Shown: positions 46,456-59,314, counted from the stretch's first letter. The stretch: 64,000 nucleotides of DNA from Bretschneidera sinensis (GCA_023935145.1 CM043704.1:98016873-98080872); one strand, 5' to 3'. Program-made: numbers and translations. Notes: generated by a model from the letters alone, not told the origin.

Positions 46456-47245
46456 TTATCTATTCCAAGCTTCCTCAACACAAGACAAAAATCCCTCATG
46501 TGAACACGACATAGCTTGAAAGCGGAATAGGGCGGGGTCGTAGGAGGTGTAGGGCCTAGCCGAATGGACTACCATAGGGTAATGGTCGGATTTCTTTCGG
46601 CTCAAATATTCTAGCTGAGCAGATAAGAACTTGGAAGAGTAAGCATTGTTTATGACAACTCTATCGAGTTTAGCCCAACTTCGTAAAGTCCCCTCATGGC
46701 CATTGCACCATGACATGGCTTGCCCATCACTAGCTAAATCAAAAAGACCACAATGATCCAAACAGTCGTTGAACTTAGACATAGAAATTAATGGCCGAGG
46801 GCATCCACCAATTCGTTCTGAATCTGTGCGAATAACGTTAAAATCGCCCATTACAAGCCACGGCTGCTCTCCCACCTGCACCTCTTCCATGACTTGCCAT
46901 AACTCCCTTCGATCAACATAAGTGCACTTGGCATAGACAAAAGTAACTAAAACCCTTATATCAGCCAAAGTAAACCAGCCTGTTACTGTCTGAGATGACC
47001 TACCCAGCACCTCAAAGGAATTCGGTTACTTCCAGAAAATCCATAACTTACCCCCCTCAACTTCATTTGAGCAAAAATGGTGGAAATTCAAAGAGTTTCC
47101 AAGCAAGGACATACGAGCCGCTTCCGTAAAAGGTTCCGAAATGGCTACCAACGTGGCATTTTTCTTCTTGATAAGAGACTTCAACCTATTCCTTGACCTG
47201 CCTAAACCCCTTACATTCCAGAAAAAAAATTGTATCAGTCATAAA
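46456..47245 (-). pseudogene. LINE copy 2: AP-type endonuclease, start of ORF2
   Basis: Same motifs as copy 1 (WLVMGDFNVIRTDSERIGG, LDRVVINNAYSSKF, SDHYPMVVHS), with frame breaks near 47010-47050 and a one-base insertion in the poly(A/T) run near 47227, which shifts ORF2's first codons. Confidence 0.9.
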
Positions 47246-47935
47246 TTTAGTTTTTTGGGCCGGGTGTGCACCCTTTGCGATTTTTTTTACTGATTTGCTA
47301 TCCACTGGTTTTGATTTATCAGTGGCTGTTCGTGGATCCATATCGGAGTCATAAGCCTTCGCTTTCCCCAACTGTACTGGAATTTATCCCTCCTCCCTAT
47401 CTGAATAAGAGGCTATACCCCCTTCATCGTGATATGAATCTTCAGTCATCACTACATCTACACTAGAATTAACCGTAGGCACCATCTCACCCTGAGGAAC
47501 CAAAGAAAACACCGGGTCCTCATTGTACCCCACTTCCTCACATTCTTTATCACCGTCCTTGGCTTAATTCACAGTTATGTCCCGCACTAACTCGCCATGC
47601 ACCGCACCATTAGCCTTCCTTCCCTGGTTCACGTCCCCTTGACCTTCCAACAACTTGTTCACGTCCAACACCTGCCCCTCATTTGCAATCATCAGAGGCT
47701 CCTGACTAGTCACCACAAGCTCTTTACACACAGGAGTTTTCCACTGGTTAACATGCTCAACCTCTGTCATCACAGACTCTTCGCACACAGGAGTTATCAT
47801 AGGGGCAACATGCCCCACCTAAATCATCACAGGCTCTTTACTCACAAGAAGTACCTCCAGATCAACATGCCCCACCTCTGTCAGCACAGGCACTTTACCA
47901 GACCCCTCTGTTTGATACCCCTAATTTACTAACCT
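47246..47935 (-). pseudogene. LINE copy 2: ORF1 C-terminal remnant
   Basis: Equivalent to 25457-26150, including the 57-bp repeats (about 47700-47896). It carries an additional frame break near 47280 from a longer T run and a stop near 47565 (where copy 1 reads through NQAEDGD). Confidence 0.68.
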
Positions 47936-47944
47936 TACCATCCA

Positions 47945-49340
47945 CCGAAAGAATTTTTTCTCAAGTCCAAGGACTCATGCCTAAAAATAACATGACAAGG
48001 ATATATTCACCTAAGTTGGAACTCATTTGGACAGTAAAAGATAAACTTAGCTTAACATTTGGCAACCATGACAAATAAATACAATTTTCATCTTTGATCA
48101 ACCAACAAATGTACAGTGAACTTACCATAAATTGTTGTGATGCACCATCAATAAAAGTCTCATCCTTGTGTTTATGAGTTTCAGCGAAAAACTCTACGCA
48201 CTCGGGCTCATTCCCATGTGACATCTCCTACCATGTATGAAAAGAGTTCAAATTGTGACTCAATACACTACATATCAAACATTAAGATTGGATGAATGAA
48301 GCAAATTAACTCACATATTCATCCCGTCTTCTAGCAAAACTCTTTGAACCGGACGTGTGGGGACATTGTTGTCTTTCACGTGCCGCTGTCCCTATAGCAA
48401 AATATTTCTACACCAATGAGAAACCAATTGAATAATTAGTCATTATTATGAAAATAGAAACAATGAGAATCCAAATGAACATAATTATCTTAAAACAACC
48501 TCACTCTGCTTAGAGAACCAGTAGTTCACCAGTTGCTTCCACTGGTCTTGATCTACTCCTTTTGGAACATCATTGCTCAAAACTTGTTGTTTTGTTTTGT
48601 TCGTTCCTCCATTTTTTCCCTATCATCCTCAACAAAATGTTGTGTATCGCCTCAATCATAGGGTAATGGAACTTCCTCTACCATAAAGAAAGGAAATTGA
48701 TGTCAAATAAGCATTATTGGTATTAGGGATTATGCATGTACAACACCACGAAAACAAAAAAAAAACAAAATTAGAGGCAATCAATAGTTATTAAGTTGTT
48801 ACTTACCCAAATCAATATAACAAGGTCATTCTTGTAGCTAGAAGAGACCTTCTTCCAATCCGTGTAATTAAGGGGACAAAGGTCCCTCTCTTCGTAACCT
48901 TGTCTAACTAGCTACTTAATATTTGTCCACCTTTCTTAATAGGTTGATGACGTGCATTGAAGTGGACCCAAATTTTTTTCCCTATGTGCAAGGGACCACA
49001 CTTGTGAGGTTCTCAAGACACGTGTTTGCTTCCTCACCCTCTCTTCAGAATCTATACATTGAAAACATAAATTTTATAATTAGTATAACAATGTGGTATC
49101 AAACTAGTTATAGAGAGAATGTATTATAATACAAAAATTACCAATTATCTCGTATTGTTCACTATCACTGTGATCACTTCTCGTTGTTACTGTCTCGATC
49201 TCATAATCATTTTGCAAGTCATGATCATCATCAAGGTGATACTCATGCTCATGGTCAATATCTTCCTGATGGTGTGAAGACTCAGCTGCATACTGGTTTG
49301 ACATGTTATCTCTAACTAAAGGAGGGATATTTTTTGACAT
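47945..49340 (-). pseudogene. CACTA copy 2, TNP1-like 5' exons (Transposase_24)
   Basis: Same exon order as copy 1, starting MSKNIPPLVRDNMSNQ at 49340. About 30 bp encoding the W-YR-LK motif are deleted here (near 48601-48605), and the in-frame TAG in the WPNIK block is shared with copy 1. EFFAETHKHKDETFIDGASQ is readable at 48205-48125. Confidence 0.8.
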
Positions 49341-49757
49341 CTTACAATCTGTATACATAAAAACATTAAAATGATTATATCTCACACTATCAAGAATGCA
49401 TTAAAAGTTAACAAGAATTAGAAGAACCACACCTGAAAGATAGGAATGGTTAAGCGGTCGCAGCAAATGCAGCAATCAATAACTTCAGAGTACCTGAGAA
49501 CAAATGAACAAATAAGTGCTTCAAATAGGATCTAAAGAACAAGCAATAATCAATGATACAACTAAAACATAAATATACGACATTCTAAAGTAGCATATCA
49601 CAAACTGTACGCAAAAAAAGTTCAGAACGCTTGTTCTGTGTGATACAAAGCAACAGTAACCCGATATATTATAATAAAACCTTATAACACTCATTAACAC
49701 ACATGTCCATCATATAAATACACATCCAAATATAATTACATGGAAATGCACATAAAA

Positions 49758-52700
49758 CTAGTTGGTATCTTCGTCAATGTCAATCCTAATCCAAGTTGAG
49801 ATACAATCTAATTGATCGTCTACCACTACATTAGAAGGCATGCACTGATTGTAAGTGTCATCATCCTCTTCCTGTGTTTTTTCCCTCATTTCATATAGGT
49901 CCCTTGGCTTTGTGATCACAACATGATACCACTCCTTTCTTGTTGGGTCTTGCACATAAAACACTTGTTTCACTTGAGATGAAAGTACAAACGGGTCATC
50001 CTTCAATAACTGACCAGTGTGTATTAACCTATTCAAGTTCACAAGAATGCACCCACTTGCATCTTTCTTTAAACCCCTAAATGAATTAATATCCACCCAA
50101 TCACAACGGAACAACACAATCTTAAACATCCCATAGTAATCCAACTCGATGATATCGTTGAACACACCATAATATATTTTATCATCCGCTTCAACCATAA
50201 CTCTCGAATTTTGAGATCGTCTACACCTCTAACGTTCCTTTGTGTGGAATTTAAAGCCATTGATGTTGAATCCATTGAATCTCCTAACAACATTATTCAG
50301 ACCTCGAGCAAAGGCAATTAGTTCATCTGAATAATTGTTATCCACCATCCATGACACCTAAGCATTTTCCAACAATTAATATGAGACAACAACTTTTAAT
50401 GTTTTATTGAAAACACTTATAACATTCGAAGACTCTTGTTATTATGCCTAACCTGTCTCATAAGCTATGAGGAAAATTTCTCAACCAACCACTTTTGTTC
50501 GAGACTTTGTATTGGTCGATTGGAACGGTTGGTTAGCCTTTAAGCAACCAAAAATTCGCTACAATAATTGATGTTTTTATGTAACTGTTAGCCATCACAG
50601 TGATAACAACAGATAATAAAAACTCAATTTAAACACATGACTACTAATTAAGATCCTTTATTGATACTAACCTACGAAGGTCAGAAAGTTTATCATTATG
50701 GAGCAACACATAACGATGTGCTTGAGCCAATGACATGTCATCGAGCTCAACACTCACAATCTTTCCCATTATCCGTCCACCAGAGGAAAACATTTATTCA
50801 TCCGAAAAATTTACAGTATCATTGTTCCTTTGGGGGCGGTTGAATCTTGTCTCTACACCTTTGAAGTATTGAGAGCAATATGTTAGACACTCTTTCCCAT
50901 TGTACCCTCCAGCAATTGACCCCTCGGATCGACTTCTATTATGTACGTAAGATTTCAAGCGCACTAAATACCTTGCAAAGCCAAAAAATTAAAGATAAAT
51001 TAAATATCCAATACATAACAAAAAAAAAACAAAGTGCACAAAAGCTTTGAACATCTAACCTCTCAATAGAATACATCCACCTATAGTGTACGGGACCCCC
51101 AAGTCTAGCCTCGGAGGCTAAGTGAATGATAAGATGAACCATATTGGTAAAGAAACCCGGGGGGAATATTTTCTCCAAATGGTAGAGTGTCAAAGCAACA
51201 CACGACTCCATTAAGTCAAGCTCATGGGGATCAAGGGCTTTAGAGCATAAAGCTTTGAAAAATGATGATAACTCAGACACAACTACAACAACATATCTAG
51301 GCAAAGATGCTCTTAAGGCAATCGGAAGGATTTCTTACATCAATATGTGACCTTCATGACTCTTTAAGTTTAACAGCTTACGATCGTTTATGTTGACACA
51401 TCTCGAGATGTTTGATGCATACCCATCAAGAACTTTAAGATTTACCAAAACTGTCAAGAAATTCTGCTTCTCCTTCGTGGACATAGTGTAGCAGGCTGGA
51501 GGCGAGTGATCTTTTCCATTAGGAAGAACAACTAAATAGAGGTCTTTTCTAATACCAATTTCCTCGAGATCGCGGTGTGCCTTCTTATTATCTTTAGTCT
51601 TACCATCTATATTCAATATTGTTCCAATCAAATTATCATATACATTCTCCTCTATATGCATCACATCTAAATTATGACGCAATAGATTGTCTTTCCAATA
51701 TGGTAACTCAAAAAAAATGCTTCTTTTTTTCCACAACGTATCTACAACTCCCTCATCCATGGGAATATCCTCATTATCAACATTTTCAAGGAAATCATCC
51801 ACACTCTCAAAAAGGTTATCAACTTCATCCACTAACCCTTGCCCCGTAGAGGTATCAATATCCTCTCTTGCCCTCTTCTTAGAAGGCTTCGAGGTTTTAC
51901 CATAGCTATAGTTTCCACCCTCTAGTTGTCTTAAAACATCGTGCCCAGATGGTAGAACAGGAGCATATCCCAACTCTATGGTGCCATCAAACTGATCCTT
52001 TTGAAAACGAAACTCATGGTTTTCTGGTAACCATCGACGATAACCCATATAGCAAAACTTTCTCCTGTACTTTAACCATACAGAATGCGTAGATTCCCCA
52101 CAACATAGACAAGCAACCCGACCCTTGGTGCTCCAACCAGATAAGTTTGCACAGGCTGAAAAATCATTAATGGTCCAAAGAAGATAAACGCGTAACTTAA
52201 AGCTTTGATTGGTAGACGCATCAAACGCATCAACATCATCCCATAATTGTTTCAACTCTTCAATTAGAGGCTGTAAAAAAATATCAATATCATTTCCAGG
52301 GCTTTTCTCACCTGGAATAACCATTGAAATGAGGAAGGATGTTTGCTTCATGCAAAGCCACGGTGGCAAGTTGTATGGGACCAAAAGAACGAGCCATGTG
52401 CTATAAGTTGAACTCATTGTTCGAAAGAGAATGAACCCGTCACTAGCTAGGCCAAGCCAAACACTATGAGGATGAGCTACAAAATTGGGATACAAAGTAT
52501 CAAATTCATTCCAGGCTAATCCATCCACCAGGTGTCTTAAAATCTCATCATTTGTCCGATCTTTATCATGCCATCTCATTAACGAAGCCATTTTAGATGA
52601 CATATATATCCTCTTCAATCTCGGTATTAGCATAAAATAACGCAATACTTTAGTTGGCTTTTTTTTTAGATTGACAATCCATCTCATTCAACGGATCCTC

Positions 52701-53538
52701 ATCATCAACATCGTTTTTAACCCACCGCGGCACACCACACGCATGACAAAATTCATCATTCACATGCTCGCCTCAATATAGTGTGCAGTCATTAGGACAA
52801 ACATGAATCTTCTCATAGCCCATATCCAATCCTTTGATAATCTTCATGGCTTCATAATAATTTGATGGCAATGGAGCACACATCGAAAATGCCATGTTGA
52901 TAAACTCAAGCAATATAGTAAGAGATTTACCAGACCACCCATTCAAACATATGAGATGTAGTAGATATAACATAAAACTTAACTTTGTGAAATTCTGACA
53001 ACTCAGATAAAGTTCAATATCGTAATCTTTCATCAAATTGTGATACTGAGTCGTCTCATCAATAGCAGAATGAACTGGGTGTTCGACGTGTGAAGGATCA
53101 CCACAATTATTGAACTCAAACCCACCATGAGCCTGTTACTCTTCAACATGCTCATTCGAAGATCTCACTACGATTCCTAAACTTAATGGTTCATTGTTTG
53201 GGTTTTCACAAGCTACCTCAGAGCAAACCCAACACGTCATCTCGTCCCATGAAGCCAACTGGAACATTAGTGGGTTGTAAACTAGTGTGAGTGTGGTTTA
53301 TACGAGAGACTTTCTCCCCATGAAAAACTCACTCGGTGTAACCTGGACTAAAACCATTATACAATAGATGCTCTTGAACAATTTCTGGTTCGAATGAATA
53401 ACAATTACCACATCTCCTACATGGACAAACAATACTGCCATGACCACAAGCTTTTTGACATGCAAATATAATGAAGTTTGCAACACCATCCATATAGGCT
53501 TTACTCGACCTCGGTTTATCTATCCAACTTTTATCCAT
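49758..53538 (-). pseudogene. CACTA copy 2, TNP2-type transposase
   Basis: Transpos_assoc starts MDKSWIDKPRSSKAYMDGVA at 53538 and is unbroken until a Trp-to-stop change (near 53329). The main Transposase_21/DUF4218 frame (52687-51335) is continuous for 450 codons: MSSKMASLMRWHDKDRTNDE, FDTLYPNFVAHPHSVWLGLA, SPGNDIDIFLQPLIEELKQL, LLWTINDFSACANLSGWSTK, LDVMHIEENVYDNLIGTILN. It ends at a stop where copy 1 reads HILMQDIL. DUF4218 resumes (MPRYVVVVVSELSSFFKALC, 51304) and DUF4216 is at 50198-49758. In Transposase_21 the first Cys of the CPCC-type motif is Leu here (VACLCCGES). Confidence 0.9.
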
Positions 53539-54724
53539 TTTTAGATGAACCAATAGACTTTCCTAAAACAATATTAAGAAAGTAAGAATTGAAATATTTT
53601 TGGCAAAAGCAGGCATAATCACAAACTTAGATTTGATTGCTAAGTGGATGAAATGAAATTAATAACAACAAATTGATAATCACAGGTTAGTTCTCCATAT
53701 ATTAAAATTGGTCCCATCAAAAGTGAGTATTTATTTGTTCTAGTGACTTCTCTTTAAACAAAGAGAAATCTTTCTAGGCAACTTGATACAAACTCAAGCA
53801 CATGTTGGCAATTGGTCTCAACAAAACAAAAGGTTGTAAATAACACATGTATGTGGATTTTACAACTTCTTTGACAGATTATTGATTATTCGCTTCTAAA
53901 AGTTTACCAACCTGTGAATCTTCCACCAAATGTAAGCTAATAACATTTACCAAATTAATGAGAAGTCCTAAATTTTCAATTCATTGTGCAATGTCTTACA
54001 GTGTTTTACAAAGGAAAAGGCTAGTGTGGGTGCTGGTGCTGGGGTTGCACCAGCCCCTGTGCTATAGAGGAAGATCAGATGATCGGAGATGGGTTTATAG
54101 AGGATGATCAGATGGGTTTGTGATGGGGTGGGAAGGGAGTGGTGATTTTGTCAGTTAGAAATTGGTGTCTTAGACACTGGGTCAATTAAGTTAAGATTGA
54201 TAGAGAAGAAAAATAGGAGAATGGAAGAAGAAGAGGAAAAAATACCGGTGGAGAACACGTGGAAAAATGGGATGATTTTTTTTTTCCACATTGACAAATC
54301 ACAATCCTCATAATTTTGACTGATTTGGGAGTGAAAGCTAAGATAAGCTAATTTTTAATCGTTTTCTTACTTCTTCTCATTTTTTTTATCATTTTTACTA
54401 AATATTAATATTTTTTTTATTTTTCCATTCTCCTCTTTCCTTCCTCCCATTTTTTTCTATTACCAATCACAACCAAACTCTAGGCCCTCAATAGAACTTT
54501 AGAAAATCACTGTAGAAAATGACCAAAAAATCCAACAAGGAAGCATAGCAAACAAGCAGATATTGACTTTATAAACCACAAAAAATGAAAGTTTAACTTA
54601 GCATTACATACCAAACAAACTTCCCTACTACAAACCAAACACAAAGAGAGAATATTTCCTATCAGTGAATGCCATGCATAGAAGAAAAAAAGCAAACTTA
54701 AGAAAAAGAAAGTTGTTTTTATGC
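53539..54724. other. CACTA copy 2, region upstream of TNP2
   Basis: Equivalent to 31776-32944. No coding signal beyond the Lys-rich frame that runs into the captured receptor fragment. Confidence 0.45.
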
Positions 54725-54967
54725 ATGAGACAAGTGGTGAGGTATTTAGATGGGGAAGTTGAGGTACCTGAAAATTTAAAGGCACCAGCTGCGTTTGATG
54801 GAGGGAAGGGTATTGGGGAGGAATTTTATGATTTTGTAAACTCGCCTATATCCACATCTTTCAATAAAATGAGTTCATCATTCTCATTCATGGAAAATAG
54901 ATATGGTGGTGCTAGTTTTGCTTCTCATTCTACTTCTCCACTTTCTCTTCTTAGGCAAACAAGGTAG
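54725..54967 (+). pseudogene. Captured L-type lectin receptor kinase C-terminal fragment, copy 2
   Basis: Same fragment as 32945-33184, with one extra Ser codon (KMSSSFSFMENRYGG against KMRSFSFMENRYGG). The open frame extends upstream through KKANLRKRKLFLC without ATG support. Both copies retain the frame to the natural stop after SPLSLLRQTR. Confidence 0.8.
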
Positions 54968-55900
54968 CAATGAGAGGCTCACAGTGTACATGTTTACTAA
55001 TTCACTTGTTTTGATAGGCAAAATTTTCCGGGAGTCAGAAAATATTTCCCAAGAAAATGATATATACAGTTCATATATGATGTATCACAGCATAGATTTT
55101 CATTCCTTTCTCTTGTATTTTCGACGTTTACCCTTCACATCTTTGTAAAAATTCAATTAGGCCAAAATTGGATCTTTTATATGAGAATGGTATGGTATCC
55201 TTGTGTTTATTTAAGGCATTTTCCTGGGTCTACTAAGAAAATGACTCTTGGTCCCATAGTTAAGGCATGAAAAAGAGTGAATGGAAATTTAAAAAAAAAT
55301 TATTGATTCGCACTTCTTTCCACTGGGTAAGTGGGATTTCAAACGTGGGCTCCTTGTTTCCCAGTGGGTTTCTGTTGGTTGATATTGGCTGCCTTAAACA
55401 ACAAAGCATTGTCAATCCAAAGGATTTTCAGTCTGAAAAAAAATTTCTAATATGGGTGGCTAATAAATGACACAAAAGTTTTTCAGCCTGTGGACTAGTG
55501 GAGGTTAAAGATATGTATGAAATAAATGGAGTTGTTAGAGTAGTTGTGGAATCTCTTCTCTTTCGATCATAGAGGAAATAGAAAAAATAGCATAATTTCA
55601 ATTTTAAATGACGAAAAACAAAAAACTTAAAAGCTCAACAAAAGAGTGTTTTGGTACCTGGCAGGGGGTATTGGAGCTGCTGGTGCCTGGTGGGATAGCT
55701 TCACCGGAAAATTGAACCCAGTCGTGGAAAGATGCAGAGACACCGCCGGTGCTTTTGGAAGGAAGAGCGAAAAAGGTAAGCTTTGGTGAGGGGGTCTGAG
55801 GGTGAATTTTTTTAAAGAAAATTCAGGTCCAACCAAAGAGAGAAAAAAATATATTAGGAAAACCACGGCGCGGCAAGGAACGGCAGGAATATGTGAAATT
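54968..55900. other. CACTA copy 2, between captured fragment and right subterminal repeats
   Basis: Equivalent to 33185-34110. Unrecognised GC-richer block at 55655-55790. Confidence 0.4.
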
Positions 55901-55904
55901 TTAT

Positions 55905-56450
55905 ATCATATTCCGGCACTTTGAAGCGCCGAAATATGAAAGTCAAATATACCGGCACTTGTAAGCACCGATATATGTTACTTTCATATTTCGGCGCTTC
56001 AAAGTGCCGGAATATGAAATGGGTTTCCAACAGATAGCGACGCTTTTGAGTGCCCGAATATGCTCGAAATCAATTTCATATTCCGACGCTTTGAAGCACC
56101 AAAATATGAAAGTTTATATACCGGCGCTTTGGAATATGTTATCAGTTTCGCATATAGCGGTGCTTTTAAGCACCAGAATATGCTCGAAACCCATTTCATA
56201 TTTCAGTGCTTCAAAGCGCCGAAATATGAAAGTAACATATATCGGTGCTTACAAGTGCTGGTATATATACCTGCGCTTAAAAGTGCCGGAATATGTTATC
56301 AGTTTCGCATATAACGGTGCTTAGCTTTTAAGCGCCGTTATATGTTTTTTGAATATTGCGGCACTTCAACGAAGCGCCAGCAAGAAAGCGCTGGCGGTTA
56401 ATAAATTGCGACACTTTTGTCAAGCGCCGGAAATAAAGCGCCGTCATTTG
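55905..56450. repeat. CACTA copy 2 right subterminal palindromic repeats
   Basis: About 13 imperfect palindromes spaced some 35-45 bp apart, with the consensus CGGCGCTT then 2-5 bases then AAGCGCCG, alternately flanked by CATATTTC and GAAATATG. The arms often vary as GGCACTT or GGTGCTT with matching or mismatched partners. This is the fullest array in the window. Confidence 0.9.
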
Positions 56451-56470
56451 TCACTTGTCTTGTAGTGATT

Positions 56471-57733
56471 GTAGTATGGACTTTGTTCGTAAAAGTCATT
56501 ATTATATTATTTAATAAGAAAATTAGTTGACTATTTAATTAAATTTTACCAACAGGAGTCGTGCTGTTTAATTGACTAAAAAAGCCTTGGGCTTGTGAAA
56601 CTTCTATATGCATACATTACAGAAAAAATGTTGAAATTTTATGTCATTGAAATAATAATTGGAAAAATAAAAAATAGTTATTCACAGTGATTATATTAAA
56701 TGAATACGAAGTTTCTACAATTTCCATATGCTGGTGAGCGAGTAGTGGTTAGAGGACAGTGCTCCCGAAACTTTTAGGCCATGTACATGAGTGGAGTCTA
56801 GTTTTTTGCTTGGTGGTTTGGGTTTGGGCCAATGAATAGCCTTGGTTTTGCAGCATGGCGGAAACCCTAATTAGGGCGTCTTAAGTTGCTTATAAATACT
56901 CTCTATGTATTGAGGTAACGAGAGATTTGTGAGGTTGATAAAAGTGAAACTTCTGGCATGATGTTGCTCTATTCTGATGTGAACCTGGGTAAATCTTGTC
57001 TCGTTTTCTTTCTGTTTATAATTTGTGTGATTGGCAGGTCTCAAATCGTTCACATAAAACTAATGGATATTAAAGTGAGAGATTAGATGAAAATTTATTA
57101 GTAAATTGATAGGTCGTCTCTTTTCTATCTCATTTCACTTTGCAATTCTTTCCAATTTGGAGGATTGTAATTACATGTAAGAGAAAAATATCAATCTATT
57201 TAGTTTTCTTTTCCTCACTTTTTTCTTTTATTAAACAAAAAAAAAAGTTCATTCTACACGCTTTTTTTTATTCTTAGTTTTTTTCCTCACTTTTCTCTTC
57301 TACACGCCCTACTTAAGTATCATTTGATCATGTTGGCACCTCTTGAGATTAGCAGAGCTTTCATCCCTAGAGGATGGTTAGGAATCAATTTACTCATATA
57401 TGTATAGTATAACACATAGGAAAAAAAATGTATATATATATCCACATCTCAAATCGATAATGTAATGAGAATGTTTATATGTAAGGCTTACTTATCTTAA
57501 CTAAAAGCAATTTCGGCTAGCACTTTTGCATAATAGGCTCATATATATATATATATATTATTTTGCTATGGATTCTTGCATATGACAATATCCGGGAACA
57601 TGCCTAAACAGACTATAGTACTTTAAAAGGTTTGTTATTGTATAGGCAATGGGCGCGAATTGAACTGTTCATTCAGTGATGAATAGCAGTTACCTTTGTG
57701 TTGGTAATTTATTTCTTTCTTTCAATGGTGAAG
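56471..57733. other. Unit 2 right part, first segment
   Basis: Contains the LTR-like remnant (56810-57085; TATAAATA at 56891-56898, AAACCCTAA at 56862-56870) and TA repeats shorter than in unit 1. Confidence 0.45.
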
Positions 57734-58469
57734 TTAGTGCTCCTCAAAGCCTTCTGCCCCAATAATGTGTCTTAATTTCTCAGGGTAGACTTGCAGTAGT
57801 TTCTAGCAAGGTTCACATGGTAATTAAGAAAAAGATCAGTATGTCAATCTGAATTTTGGTTCAAACCAAATCCAGATGTGGAAAGAGAGGAGAGGACTAT
57901 GATCATGATCAGTTTAACCTTGAAAATCAAAGCACCATGACATTGTGTTTAGTGAAATCATGTTTTTTCAACAGTAAAGTTGTTGAAAAATTACATAATT
58001 TCAATCCAATTCCATATCCAAAATCCAATTCCATACAACCAAACACAGTGTAATTAAAATTTTCATAATCGTTAAATTGAGGGTTAATTAAATCTAATAT
58101 GTGCAGTATTCCTCATTGTTGCTTTCAGTATTTCTGGGATAAAATAATATAAACGATGCTTGAGAATGTATTTATACACACTACCAGTGAAGTGACATAC
58201 ATACTACCAATGAAGGCCAAGAAAATGGAAAGTACAGCACTTAGAATACTGAAAGAATGGTTTTACACTATTAGCTTAATTTTGTATTGCCTTCAAATGC
58301 TTATCTTTTCATGCAATCAAACACCTGTTAATTTTATTAATTACAAACTGTACATCACAACTGCATGAAGGTTTAATTTATTTATATTAATAAATACTTA
58401 TTAAAGAAAATTAATGTGAGTGCAAAATTACCGTTGAGTATACCTGTATGCATTTGAATTTGATGGAAG
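57734..58469 (-). other. Candidate mini-exons, unit 2
   Basis: Blocks 58469-58444, 58248-58208 and 57789-57734 keep the same splice-like edges as unit 1. Here the last block ends GAEGFEEH with a TAA (57736-57734). The reading is open through all three blocks in one phase combination. No initiating exon is identified. Confidence 0.3.
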
Positions 58470-58780
58470 CTGTAGAACAAAAAACAAATGGAGTGTTACA
58501 TACTTTTTAAATATAACAGATTAGACATCATAATCGTAATTAAATATATATATATATATATAATAATCCATAATTTTATATTAATATTGATCTGAATTAT
58601 GGTCGGAGTAATATTACAAGCTGCTCATTCTCACTTTCTGGCGAGAATTTCTTAATTATGATTAAACTATATATATATATATATATTTTTGACATCTACA
58701 TACACACAGAGGTCTCCAACTTACAAAATACTTCCCAAAATATTTTCTCAATTAAGACGAGTTCACCGCTACGTAATCAA

Positions 58781-58930
58781 TTACGCTGCTGGCGCTACAT
58801 CATCGTCGTCATCATCGTCGTCGTCGCCATCATTTTCTATGTAAATAGAGCTGCAACATATTGCTGTAGTACCATAGCCGACAACCAGCTTCGAAAAGCC
58901 AGCTTTCTTCTTATTAGTAACAATCACCAT
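58781..58930 (-). CDS. Small Asp-rich ORF, 49 aa, unit 2 (hypothetical)
   Basis: Same length as the unit 1 ORF, starting MVIVTNKKKAGFSKLVVGYG at 58930, with nine Asp in a row before VAPAA. Changes from unit 1: Pro to Leu, Asp to Gly, Asn to Asp, plus silent changes in the Asp run. TATA box at 59025-59017 and G-box at 59166-59171. The unit 3 copy would lie just beyond the window. Confidence 0.35.
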   Translation of the reverse strand: MVIVTNKKKAGFSKLVVGYGTTAICCSSIYIENDGDDDDDDDDDVAPAA

Positions 58931-59016
58931 TGAATTTCAAGTGGGAGAACAAGCAAGCAGATTAAAAGGGAATGCTTAATTGAGTGTGTTGAGAGTAAAA
59001 GAAGCAGTAGCCTGCC

Positions 59017-59025
59017 ATTTTTATA
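59017..59025 (-). promoter_or_regulatory. TATA box for the small Asp-rich ORF, unit 2
   Basis: The minus strand reads TATAAAAAT in the same context as 36821-36829. Confidence 0.5.
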
Positions 59026-59314
59026 ATCGAAGATATGCAAACTTTTTTCTTTTTTTCCTTTGTAGAATTTGGGTGGCCATGTCTTTTACTAAAAAGTAGG
59101 GTTTTAAGGGTGACATGGTTGGTCTACACTCCATACGATCTGCTTATGTGGCATATGAGGCCCTACACGTGAGCTGTGCTTATGGATGGTAGCTGCACTG
59201 CGCATTCCACGCGTGGAAGTAATAGTGCATACACGCTCTCGAGCTCAGTTGCCACATGCAACTCATTTTTATGCATGCCTAGTTGGATATCATCATATAT
59301 ACTCTATACATCAG

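Larger units (their letters stand above)
42886..47935 (-). mobile_element. L1-type LINE nested in CACTA copy 2
   Basis: The better-preserved duplicate of 21251-26150. Poly(A) appears as 14 T at 42886-42899. It keeps the 125 bp of reverse transcriptase lost in copy 1. Right boundary approximate. Confidence 0.9.
39742..56467 (-). mobile_element. CACTA (En/Spm) transposon, copy 2 (16.7 kb)
   Basis: Same termini, target duplication ATT (39739-39741, 56468-56470), gene order and nested LINE as copy 1; it is a segmental duplicate, not an independent insertion. Its subterminal arrays are fuller and its transposase frame longer (450 codons at 52687-51335), but it has its own stops. Confidence 0.96.
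37119..59314. repeat. Tandem array unit 2 (22.2 kb, CACTA-filled)
   Basis: The unit 1/unit 2 and unit 2/unit 3 joints are identical (..ctatacatcag then aatatgcaag), so the units abut in register. Unit 2 is about 570 bp longer than unit 1, mainly from the fuller right subterminal repeats and the undeleted LINE. Confidence 0.95.

Noticed and set aside
55905..56450. CRISPR-like array
   Set aside because: Repeats are degenerate palindromes without unique spacers of set length, inside a plant DNA transposon end.
39742..56467. Second CACTA as an independent insertion
   Set aside because: Same target, same nested LINE at the same position and continuing unit homology outside it show a segmental duplicate.
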